A stretch of 64,000 nucleotides of DNA, from NCBI RefSeq assembly GCF_000620505.1, contig NZ_JIBC01000004.1, positions 558,001-622,000 on the forward strand. The letters run 5' to 3'. Within the stretch, counting starts at the first letter, position 1; each line of letters begins with the position of its first letter. The position numbers and the translations under genes were made by a program. The notes under the pieces were generated by a model, which saw only the letters and a list, made by a program, of their open reading frames with translations, was not told the DNA's origin and ran no database searches. Of this stretch, positions 35,669 to 42,989 are shown piece by piece. This DNA is from Sulfitobacter sp. 20_GPM-1509m. Lineage in GTDB: Bacteria > Pseudomonadota > Alphaproteobacteria > Rhodobacterales > Rhodobacteraceae.

Positions 35669-36991
35669 TCATGCGGTCAGCGCCGCGTGAATGTCCATCG
35701 CCGCGTCGCGGCCTTCGGCAACAGCCGTCACCGTCAGATCGTCCCCGCCCGAGGCACAGTCGCCCCCGGCCCAGACACCCTTGACGCTGGTGCGCCCCGC
35801 GCCGGTCACGGCGATCTTGCGCCCCTCCAGATCGGGCAGCCCGTCGCCCTGCAGGGTCTGGCCAATGGCCTTGAAGACCTGGTCCGCAGGCAAGCGCAGC
35901 ATTTCCCCGGTGCCTTTCATCGCGCCATCGACATATTCGAACTCGATCTCGCGGACCGCACCGTTGCCGTGCACGGCCACGGGCACCGCATGGGTGACGA
36001 TCCGCACGCCCTTGCTGGCGGCCAGATCCTGTTCGAACGGGCTGGCGTTCATCCGGTCACGGCCACGGCGATAGACCAGCGTGACGTTCAGCGCGCCCAG
36101 CAGCTTGGCCTGCACGGCGGCGTCAATCGCGGTCATACCGCCCCCGATCACCACCACGTCGCGGCCAATTGGCAGCGCGGTCAAGTCGCTGGACTGGCGC
36201 AGCTCGGCGATGAAATCGACGGCATCCGTGACGCCGTCCTTGTCCTCGCCCTGCGCCCCCAATGCGTTCACGCCGCCCAGACCGATGGCCAGAAACACCG
36301 CGTCAAACTTCGCCTTCAATGCGTCCAGCGTCAGCCCCTCGCCCAGCGCCTTGCCGGTCTCGATGCAGATGCCACCGATTTTCAGCAGCCAATCCACCTC
36401 GTCCTGTGCAAAGCCGTTCGGGGTCTTGTAGGCCGCAATGCCGAATTCGTTCAGCCCGCCCGCCTTGGGCCGCGCGTCATAGACCACCACGTCATGCCCC
36501 AGCATCGCCAGCCGGTGCGCACAGGACAGACCCGCGGGGCCTGCACCGACAACCGCGACGGTCTTGCCGGTCGCGTCGGCACGGGTGAAGGGATGGATGC
36601 CCTGCTGTTGCAGATGATCGGTCGCATAGCGTTGCAACTGGCCGATCAGCACCGGCTTGCCCTCGGCCACCTCGCGCACGCAGGACTGTTCGCACAGCTG
36701 TTCGGTCGGGCAGACGCGGGCGCACATGCCGCCCATGATGTTCTGCCCCAGGATCGTCTTGGCCGCGGCATCCGGCGTGCCCGTGGCGATCTGGCGGATG
36801 AAAAGTGGGATGTCGATGTCCGTGGGACAGGCGGTGATGCACGGCGCGTCGTGGCAGAAATAGCAGCGATCCGCCGCGACCAGCGCCTCGTGGTGGTCCA
36901 GTGGCGGGTGCAGGTCTGAAAACTGCGCCGCATAAGCGCCCTCTTCCAGCCGTCCGGCCTTGATCCCCGGTGTAAACACATCATCAACCAT
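35669..36991 (-). CDS. preT: NAD-dependent dihydropyrimidine dehydrogenase subunit PreT
   Basis: A 440-residue glutamate-synthase-small-subunit-like flavoprotein. N-terminal Fe-S cysteines are in CYFCHDAPCITACP and CARVCPTEQLCEQSC; FAD binds at VVGAGPAGLSCAHRLAMLG and NADH at VVIGGGMTAIDAAVQ. It passes electrons from NADH to PreA. ATG 36991 (MVDDVFTPGI) has GGGAG 7 nt upstream and is preferred over ATG 37021. A RutR-like box lies about 62-77 bp upstream. Confidence 0.94.
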   Translation of the reverse strand: MVDDVFTPGIKAGRLEEGAYAAQFSDLHPPLDHHEALVAADRCYFCHDAPCITACPTDIDIPLFIRQIATGTPDAAAKTILGQNIMGGMCARVCPTEQLCEQSCVREVAEGKPVLIGQLQRYATDHLQQQGIHPFTRADATGKTVAVVGAGPAGLSCAHRLAMLGHDVVVYDARPKAGGLNEFGIAAYKTPNGFAQDEVDWLLKIGGICIETGKALGEGLTLDALKAKFDAVFLAIGLGGVNALGAQGEDKDGVTDAVDFIAELRQSSDLTALPIGRDVVVIGGGMTAIDAAVQAKLLGALNVTLVYRRGRDRMNASPFEQDLAASKGVRIVTHAVPVAVHGNGAVREIEFEYVDGAMKGTGEMLRLPADQVFKAIGQTLQGDGLPDLEGRKIAVTGAGRTSVKGVWAGGDCASGGDDLTVTAVAEGRDAAMDIHAALTA

Positions 36992-37052
36992 CTTCACGCT
37001 CCCAAGACATTTTGCTGTCATCTTTGCAAAAACGCTCTCACGGAATAATTTT

Positions 37053-37068
37053 TTTATCAACTGGTAAA
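37053..37068. promoter_or_regulatory. RutR-type operator upstream of preT
   Basis: TTTATCAACTGGTAAA (inverse TTTACCAGTTGATAAA) matches the RutR consensus at about 11 of 14 fixed positions and shares the right half TGGTAAA with the box at 33040. It sits in the preT promoter region among A/T runs. Confidence 0.55.
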
Positions 37069-37178
37069 AAAAGATTCTGACTCTGGAGGGATGGACATTC
37101 CCATGGCGACGCACAAAAATAGGGCACCGCAGATCATCGGCGCCGATGCGCCCATAAAGCCCCGGAGTCGAATTTCAC

Positions 37179-37207
37179 TTGATTTCGGGACAGTTCGCGC
37201 GCATATT
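37179..37207 (+). promoter_or_regulatory. Promoter of the cold-shock gene
   Basis: TTGATT and CATATT are 17 bp apart. A start near 37214 would give a leader of about 113 nt, in line with the long structured leaders of cold-shock mRNAs. Confidence 0.4.
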
Positions 37208-37326
37208 CACACTGCGACGTTACACCTATCGACCACACTGCTCCTCTTTCGGGCTCAGTCTCTCGATCTGTCTAGACTTTGCCGACCTGCCGCATTCCGT
37301 GGGCAGTTATTAAAAGGAGTACGACG

Positions 37327-37533
37327 ATGGCTACTGGCACCGTCAAATGGTTCAACACAACAAAAGGCTACGGCTTTATCGCACCCGATGGCGGCAGCAA
37401 AGATGTGTTCGTGCACATTTCGGCTGTTGAGCGTTCGGGCCTGACCGGTCTGGCCGACAACCAAAAAGTCACTTTCGACATCGAAAATGGCCGCGACAAC
37501 CGCGAAAGCGCGATCAACATCGCACTGGCATAA
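37327..37533 (+). CDS. Cold-shock domain protein
   Basis: A 68-residue CspA-family RNA chaperone: [20 protein letters not shown] and [14 protein letters not shown] hold the RNP1/RNP2-like aromatic motifs KGYGFI and VFVHI. It binds single-stranded nucleic acid. AAAGGAG lies about 7 nt before ATG 37327; the in-frame extension upstream lacks a site. Long leader and a good terminator make it a single-gene unit. Alphaproteobacteria carry several such genes, so I give no paralogue name. Confidence 0.95.
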   Translation: MATGTVKWFNTTKGYGFIAPDGGSKDVFVHISAVERSGLTGLADNQKVTFDIENGRDNRESAINIALA

Positions 37534-37557
37534 GCCTTTTTGTTGATATGATAGATG

Positions 37558-37583
37558 AAACGGGCGCTTCGGCGTCCGTTTTT
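37558..37583 (+). terminator. Terminator of the cold-shock gene
   Basis: AAACGGGCGC and GCGTCCGTTT pair around a TTCG tetraloop, followed by TTTG. It is 25 nt after the stop. Confidence 0.85.
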
Positions 37584-37904
37584 GTTTGTGCAAAGGGCGA
37601 TTCGCAGCGCCCCTGCTGGCGAATTTGGCGCATCTCTGACCTAGAGCACCCGACCTCAAACATGACTCACTTGTATGCTGCATTCGCCTGCGGCGGGGCG
37701 CGAAAAGTGATGTGCATTGCCTTGGGCTAAAGGCCGGACGCTTTAACGGGGCTGATTTTCTGCATCTGCCCACGGGGCGGCACCACACAATACTGGCTGA
37801 AACGTCACGCATTCCTGTCCCAAACCGGACCTTGGCACGGTGAGGGGTGAGGGCAGATGAGTGGACGAAGCTGCCGTCCACCGCAGCATCTGCGACGACA
37901 GCTT
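37584..37904. other. Non-coding region with degraded repeats
   Basis: No gene is seen. It holds CACTT...AAGTG arms at 37668-37709 in a setting (TGACTCACTT ... AAGTGATG) shared with the hairpin at 42914-42956, and CCGGACCTT near 37825 that resembles the left arm of the palindromic repeat family. Confidence 0.45.
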
Positions 37905-38543
37905 TCAGTAACTCCCCCTAAGTTCCTCATAGGAAACCATCGCATGGTCTCGGTAGGCCGGTCTTTTCTGCAGGCGCTCATAGTACTTGCTCAGATTCGC
38001 CAGCTCCGGTCGTTGCCAATCCAAACTGTAATACCTGTGAAGAATGTGCCCGCATGCGATATCCGCAAACGAAAAGAGATTGCCGTCGAGCCATGGACCT
38101 TTGCCAATCCGTTGGTCGAGCATTTCTGCCAGAGGGATCAGCTTTGCGCTCGCGTCGCGCAAGATTTGTGGATCACGGGTATCTGGCGATAGACGCACAT
38201 CATAAACAAAGACCGCCAGAACGGCCTCGGTAAACGTGCCCTTTCCCCATTCGGCCCAAGTATCCAAAGGCGCGCGGCGGGCAGGATCAGCTGGCCAAAA
38301 CGCGTCGGACCCGTACATGGCTCCGAGATACCGCAAGATTGCTGCACTCTCGAAAATGCAAACCTCCCCGTCCACGATAACGGGTACGCGGCCCATTGGG
38401 TTCATCTTCAAATAATGGTCTGTGCGCGTCGAGGCGTGACCGTGCCCGTAGTCTAGGCGTTCGTGTTCCAAACCCAGTTCGTTAATGGCCCACATGACGA
38501 GTTGAACACTGGACGAGTTCCGTCTGCCAAAAACCTTGATCAT
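37905..38543 (-). CDS. Glutathione S-transferase family protein
   Basis: A 212-residue GST. The N-terminal thioredoxin-like domain has FGRRNSSSVQLVMWAINELG with a serine run at the usual catalytic position, KMNPMGRVPVI with the cis-Pro, and FESAAILRYL binding the gamma-glutamyl group. The C-terminal helical domain has FSFADIACGHILHRY. Base composition is lower in GC than nearby genes, and repeats flank it on both sides, so recent transfer is possible. Substrate unknown. Confidence 0.88.
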   Translation of the reverse strand: MIKVFGRRNSSSVQLVMWAINELGLEHERLDYGHGHASTRTDHYLKMNPMGRVPVIVDGEVCIFESAAILRYLGAMYGSDAFWPADPARRAPLDTWAEWGKGTFTEAVLAVFVYDVRLSPDTRDPQILRDASAKLIPLAEMLDQRIGKGPWLDGNLFSFADIACGHILHRYYSLDWQRPELANLSKYYERLQKRPAYRDHAMVSYEELRGSY

Positions 38544-38609
38544 CTTCCATCTCCAGCGATTCAGTTTTCTAGCGATTAGCAGACATTCACTCGACGCGCA
38601 GCATCCGAA

Positions 38610-38675
38610 ACTCCGGGCTCCAAGCCGACCTTCGCCGCAAGGCGCACCTTTGGTGCAACGGTCGGACGCTGCCCT
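38610..38675. repeat. Palindromic dispersed repeat, copy 2 (three-way junction)
   Basis: CCGACC (38625-38630) pairs with GGTCGG (38660-38665) and encloses two hairpins: CGCC-GCAA-GGCG with a GNRA loop, and CACC-TTT-GGTG. The flanks GGGCTCCAAG and ACGCTGCCC match those of the element at 34146-34204. Confidence 0.6.
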
Positions 38676-38720
38676 TGTGTGGCAAGGTCACTCCGGCCCG
38701 CGCGTCAGCCCGCTGCCCAA

Positions 38721-39359
38721 TCAGCCCGACGGCACTTGCCCGACCAGCTTCAGCACCTGGGGCCCCAGCCCTTCCACAACCTTTTGAACGCCGTCCGCAT
38801 TCGGGTGAATCCCGTCCGCCTGCATCAGGTCGCGCACCGCTGCGGGATCGGTGTCCGCGCCGCCCATACCTTCGAAAAAGCTGGGCGCATAAAGCGTGCC
38901 GTATTGCGCGGCCAGTTCGGGATACATCGCATCAAAGGATGCTTTGTACTCGGGCCCGTAGTTGCCCGGCGCCTGCATCCCCACCAGCAGCACTTTGACA
39001 TCTGCGTTGGCCGCCGCTTGCAATATACCGTCCAGATTGGCGCGGCTGTTTGCCGGATCAATGCCGCGCAACAGGTCATTGCCGCCCAGTGTGACGATCA
39101 TCGCGTCCACCTCTGGCGTCAGCGTCCACGCCGCACGCGACAAGCCACCGGCGGTGGTATCGCCGGACACACCTGCGTTCAGCACCTGCACATCGGCACC
39201 GTGTTCGCGCAGCCAGCTTTCCAGTTGCGGCACGAAGCCGTCCTCTTGCGGCAGCCCGTAGCCTTGGGTCAGGCTGTCACCCAGAGCCGCGATCACGACC
39301 GGATCGGCCAGCGCAGGGCCCGATAAAACCGTAAGAATTCCAACGATTGCCTTGCGCAT
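38721..39359 (-). CDS. Periplasmic SGNH arylesterase / lysophospholipase, TesA-like
   Basis: A 212-residue exported esterase with signal peptide MRKAIVGILTVLSGPALA. SGNH blocks are GDSLTQGYG (Ser), NAGVSGDTTAGG (Gly), LGGNDLLRG (Asn) and DGIHPNADG (Asp-His). ATG 39359 is used since an upstream start would collide with the divergent ABC gene. The divergent neighbours encode YbbA/YbbP-like proteins, the same trio as E. coli tesA-ybbA-ybbP. Probably acts on lipids or esters in the periplasm. Confidence 0.9.
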   Translation of the reverse strand: MRKAIVGILTVLSGPALADPVVIAALGDSLTQGYGLPQEDGFVPQLESWLREHGADVQVLNAGVSGDTTAGGLSRAAWTLTPEVDAMIVTLGGNDLLRGIDPANSRANLDGILQAAANADVKVLLVGMQAPGNYGPEYKASFDAMYPELAAQYGTLYAPSFFEGMGGADTDPAAVRDLMQADGIHPNADGVQKVVEGLGPQVLKLVGQVPSG

Positions 39360-39409
39360 CGTGATCCAGCCTCCATATCCAAGCGTACCCCCTATAAAGG
39401 CACGCATGC

Positions 39410-40093
39410 ATGTCCAATCCAGTCCTGACCCTTGAAAATGCAACACTGGCGCTGGATGGCAATGCCGGACGCATCGAAATTCTGCACGGCATCAGCTTGC
39501 AAATCGACGCAGGCGAGACGGTTGGGCTGGTTGGCCCGTCGGGGTCCGGCAAGTCGTCGCTGTTGATGCTGATGGGCGGGCTGGAACGGGCCACCGGCGG
39601 GTCGGTGATGGCACTGGGCAACGACCTGACGCAGATGGACGAAGACGCCCTTGCCCGCTTTCGCCGCGACAACATGGGCGTGGTGTTCCAGTCCTTTCAT
39701 CTGATCCCCACGATGACCGCGCTGGAAAATGTGGCCACGCCGTTGGAACTGGCCGGTGTCAAAGACGCCTTTGCCCGGGCCGAGGCGGAACTGGCCACCG
39801 TGGGGCTGGCCCATCGCAGCGGGCACTACCCTTCGCAGATGTCGGGGGGCGAACAACAGCGGGTGGCGCTGGCGCGCGCCTCTGTCACGCGGCCCCGTAT
39901 CCTGCTGGCGGACGAGCCTACGGGCAATCTGGATCTGGCCAATGGCGACGCGATCATGGACATGCTGTTCGACCTGCGCGACCGGCACGGGGCGACGCTG
40001 GTGCTGGTGACCCATTCGAACGCGCTGGCCGAACGCTGTGACCGCGTGGTGCGGCTGGTGGATGGCCGCATCGCCACACGGGCCGCTGCATGA
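39410..40093 (+). CDS. ABC transporter ATP-binding protein (YbbA-like)
   Basis: A 227-residue LolD/YbbA-type ATPase: Walker A GPSGSGKSS, Q-loop VFQSFHLIPTMTALENV, signature MSGGEQQRVALARA, Walker B ILLADEPTGNLD and switch His VLVTHSN. The final 4 nt overlap the next gene (ATGA). With the FtsX-like permease it forms a mechanotransmission-type ABC system, probably moving lipids or lipoproteins and working with the SGNH esterase. Confidence 0.92.
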   Translation: MSNPVLTLENATLALDGNAGRIEILHGISLQIDAGETVGLVGPSGSGKSSLLMLMGGLERATGGSVMALGNDLTQMDEDALARFRRDNMGVVFQSFHLIPTMTALENVATPLELAGVKDAFARAEAELATVGLAHRSGHYPSQMSGGEQQRVALARASVTRPRILLADEPTGNLDLANGDAIMDMLFDLRDRHGATLVLVTHSNALAERCDRVVRLVDGRIATRAAA

Positions 40094-42618
40094 GCCTGCG
40101 CATTGCTGCCCGCCTGGCCCGCCGCGAGCTGCGCGGCGGCTTGCACGGCTTTCGCATTTTCCTGGCCTGTCTTGCGCTTGGGGTTGCCGCCATCGCCGCC
40201 GTCGGCTCGGTCCGGTCGGCCATCGAGGCGGGGCTGGCCCGCGAGGGGGCTGCGCTATTGGGTGGGCAGGCCGAGATGGATTTCACCTATCGGTTCGCCA
40301 CCGATGAAGAACGCGCGTGGATGGCGCAAATTGCGCAGAACGTCTCGCAAGTTGTCGATTTCCGCTCGATGGCGGTGGTGGCCCGCGATGGAGAGACGGA
40401 GCGCGGGCTGACACAGGTCAAGGGCGTCGATGATGCCTATCCGCTGATCGGCAGCGTGGGGCTGTCCCCCGAGATCCCCCTGGCGCAGGCGCTGGGGAAT
40501 CAGGACGGCCTGCCCGGTGCGATCATGGAGCAGGTGCTGGCCGACCGGCTGGGGCTGGCCACGGGCGACACGCTGCGGCTGGGCACGCAGGATTTCCGTC
40601 TGAGCGCCCTGCTGACCCGCGAGCCTGACAGCGCCGGAGCAGGCTTTGGCCTGGGCCCGCGCACGATTGTGCGCACACAGGCGCTGGACAATTCGGGGCT
40701 GCTGGAAACCGGGACGCTGTTCAACACCAAGTACCGCTTGACCCTGCCCCCCACAGCGGACCTTGAGGCGCTGGAGCAGGCGGCCGAGAGCAGGTTCGGC
40801 GACGCAGGCATGCGCTGGCGCGATTCGCGCAACGGTGCACCCGGCGTGGCGCGGTTTGTCGAACGGCTGGGCGCGTTCCTGGTGCTGGTCGGTCTGTCCG
40901 GTCTGGCCGTGGGCGGGGTTGGCGTGTCGGCGGCGGTGCGGGCCTATCTGGCCGAGAAAACCAGCGTGATCGCCACCCTGCGCACGCTGGGGGCGGAACG
41001 GTCGACGATCTTTCAGACCTATTTCCTCCAGATCGGTGCGCTGTCGCTGCTGGGCATTTTCATCGGCCTTGTGCTGGGCGCTGTCGCGCCGCTTTTGCTG
41101 GCGCCGCTGATCGAGGCGCGCCTGCCGATCCCCGCCAGCATCGCCGTCTATCCCCGTCCGCTGGTCGAGGCGGGCATTTACGGGCTGCTGACGGCGTTTA
41201 TCTTTACGCTCTGGCCGCTGGCCCGCGCCGAAGACGTGCGCGCCGCGACCCTGTTCCGCGATGCGCTTGGCAGTACGGCCCTGCTGCCCAAGGCGCGCTA
41301 TGTCGTCGCCGTGGGCGTGGGGCTGGCGCTGTTGGTGGGACTGGCGGGGCTGTTTTCGGGGACATGGCGGCTGACGCTGTGGATGGCGGGCGGCATTGCG
41401 GGGGCACTGGTGCTGCTGGCGCTGGCCGCTTGGGTGATCCGCTGGACCTCGCGGCGGGGTGCGCGGCTGGCGCAGGGGCACCCTGCCCTGCGGTGGGCGC
41501 TGGCGGCGATTTCCGGTCCGCGTGAGGGGGCCACGTCAACGGTTCTGTCGCTGGGCCTTGGGCTGTCGGTGCTGGCCGCCGTGGGCCAGATCGACGGCAA
41601 CCTACGCAATGCCATCGCGGGCAATCTGCCCGAGGTCGCGCCGTCCTATTTCTTTGTCGACATCCAGAAAGACCAGATGGACGGGTTCAACGAACGGCTG
41701 AAGAACGACCCCGCCGTGCGGCGCGTCGACAGCGCGCCGATGCTGCGCGGCGTGATCACCCGCATCAACGACCGCCCCGCGCGCGAGGTTGCAGGCGACC
41801 ACTGGGTCACACGCGGCGACCGGGGCGTGACCTATGCCACGGAACTGCCCGCGCGCACCAAGATCACCGAAGGCAAATGGTGGCCGCCCGACTATGCAGG
41901 CCCGCCCCTGATCAGCTTTGCCGCCGAAGAGGGAGCGGAAATGGGTCTGAAGCTGGGGGACACCATGACCATCAACGTGCTGGGCCGCGAGATCACCGGC
42001 ACCATCGCGTCCTTCCGCGAGGTCGACTTTTCCAACGCGGGCATCGGCTTTGTCATGACGATGAACCCCGCCGCGCTGTCGGGGGCGCCGCACAGCTATA
42101 TCTCGACGGTCTACGCCGAACCCGAAGCCGAAGCGGCGATCCTGCGCGATCTGGGCAACGCCTTTCCCAACATCACCGCGATCCGCGTGCGCGATGCCAT
42201 CGACCGCGTCGCCGAGGTGCTGGCGGGCATTGCCGCCGCCAGTTCGTACGGGGCGGCGGCGACGCTGTTGACCGGCTTCCTGGTACTGATCGGCGCGGCC
42301 TCGGCGGGCACGCAGTCGCGGACCTATGAGGCGGCAGTGCTGAAAACGCTGGGGGCGTCGCGCAAGCGCATCCTGATCAGCTTTGCCCTGCGCGCGGCCC
42401 TGCTGGGCCTTGCCGCCGGGCTGGTGGCCCTGGGGGCCGGAATTGCGGGCGGCTGGGCGGTGTCGCGCTTTGTCATGGAGACGGGCTACCAGGTGATCTG
42501 GCCTTCGGCGCTGGCGATCATCGCGGGCGGAATCGTGGCGACGCTGGTGGCGGGGCTGGCCTTTGCCTGGGGGCCGCTTGCTGCGCGACCGGCCCATGTG
42601 CTGCGGGCGCGGGAGTAG
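40090..42618 (+). CDS. FtsX-like ABC permease (YbbP-like)
   Basis: An 842-residue membrane protein with two FtsX/MacB-type permease cores (about 260-380 and 715-835) and large periplasmic regions between helices. It starts with MSLRIAARLARRELRGGLHG and ends LAARPAHVLRARE, a standard FtsX-type C-terminus. It overlaps the ATPase gene by 4 nt. Likely part of an envelope lipid or toxin-handling ABC system. Confidence 0.9.
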   Translation: MSLRIAARLARRELRGGLHGFRIFLACLALGVAAIAAVGSVRSAIEAGLAREGAALLGGQAEMDFTYRFATDEERAWMAQIAQNVSQVVDFRSMAVVARDGETERGLTQVKGVDDAYPLIGSVGLSPEIPLAQALGNQDGLPGAIMEQVLADRLGLATGDTLRLGTQDFRLSALLTREPDSAGAGFGLGPRTIVRTQALDNSGLLETGTLFNTKYRLTLPPTADLEALEQAAESRFGDAGMRWRDSRNGAPGVARFVERLGAFLVLVGLSGLAVGGVGVSAAVRAYLAEKTSVIATLRTLGAERSTIFQTYFLQIGALSLLGIFIGLVLGAVAPLLLAPLIEARLPIPASIAVYPRPLVEAGIYGLLTAFIFTLWPLARAEDVRAATLFRDALGSTALLPKARYVVAVGVGLALLVGLAGLFSGTWRLTLWMAGGIAGALVLLALAAWVIRWTSRRGARLAQGHPALRWALAAISGPREGATSTVLSLGLGLSVLAAVGQIDGNLRNAIAGNLPEVAPSYFFVDIQKDQMDGFNERLKNDPAVRRVDSAPMLRGVITRINDRPAREVAGDHWVTRGDRGVTYATELPARTKITEGKWWPPDYAGPPLISFAAEEGAEMGLKLGDTMTINVLGREITGTIASFREVDFSNAGIGFVMTMNPAALSGAPHSYISTVYAEPEAEAAILRDLGNAFPNITAIRVRDAIDRVAEVLAGIAAASSYGAAATLLTGFLVLIGAASAGTQSRTYEAAVLKTLGASRKRILISFALRAALLGLAAGLVALGAGIAGGWAVSRFVMETGYQVIWPSALAIIAGGIVATLVAGLAFAWGPLAARPAHVLRARE

Positions 42619-42636
42619 AACTTTTATGCCTCCGGC

Positions 42637-42660
42637 GGGGATATTTCCTGCCAAAAGAAG
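42637..42660. repeat. Dispersed intergenic element, inverted copy
   Basis: On the minus strand CTTCTTTTGGC, a 3-nt spacer and AAATATCCCC repeat the order of the copies at 31376 and 42830. Confidence 0.5.
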
Positions 42661-42781
42661 ACATGAATTATTAACCATTTCCGGGTGAGTATCGGGCACG
42701 GCACAGGCGGGGACGCCGATGGCCGTGCCAGAAGAAACGACTTACCGTTTCGGGCGGGGGGTATTGGCATCAACACCCCCC

Positions 42782-42841
42782 GTCTTTCTTTTGGCCGTCT
42801 TTCTTTTGGCCATCTTTCTTTTGGCCATCTTTCTTTTGGCC
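42782..42841. repeat. Four tandem 15-bp repeats
   Basis: Units of GTCTTTCTTTTGGCC or ATCTTTCTTTTGGCC occupy 42782-42796, 42797-42811, 42812-42826 and 42827-42841 with only the first base varying (G, G, A, A). The last unit runs straight into the dispersed element (42830-42857), so the tandem array seems to be a local expansion of its left half. Confidence 0.85.
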
Positions 42842-42857
42842 CCAAATATCCTGGGGG
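42830..42857. repeat. Dispersed intergenic element, copy 2
   Basis: TTTCTTTTGGCC, then CC, AAATATCC and TGGGGG. It matches 31376-31402 except in the spacer and in one base before the G-run. Confidence 0.6.
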
Positions 42858-42913
42858 AGCGCCGCACGGCGCGGGGGCAAAGCCCCCTATAGCACTTTCG
42901 AAAAAACCTGACT

Positions 42914-42956
42914 CACTTAACGCTGCCTGAAATCTTAGATTTCAACGCGTTAAGTG
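42914..42956. repeat. Nested 43-nt hairpin
   Basis: CACTTAACGC and GCGTTAAGTG (10 bp, perfect) enclose TGAAATC and GATTTCA (7 bp, perfect) with a small internal loop. It lies 34 nt past the gcvP stop, between convergent genes. There is no T-run, so a pure terminator role is not clear; a protein-binding or recombination site is possible. Confidence 0.7.
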
Positions 42957-42989
42957 ATGGCCTGTGTATCATGTATTCCGAGAAGTGCT

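Larger units (their letters stand above)
42619..42989. other. Repeat-rich intergenic region
   Basis: There is no gene between the convergent YbbP-like permease and gcvP. It carries an inverted copy of the dispersed element (42637-42660), a four-unit tandem repeat (42782-42841), a second element copy (42830-42857), a GC hairpin GGGGGC-AAA-GCCCCC (42873-42887) that may end the permease mRNA, and a long nested hairpin (42914-42956). Confidence 0.7.

Noticed and set aside
42782-42841. Possible CRISPR-like array
   Set aside because: Units are directly adjacent with no spacers, and no cas genes are present.
42624-42845. Frame with WPKER repeats on the minus strand
   Set aside because: Produced by the 15-bp tandem repeat being a multiple of three; no ribosome site or conserved part.
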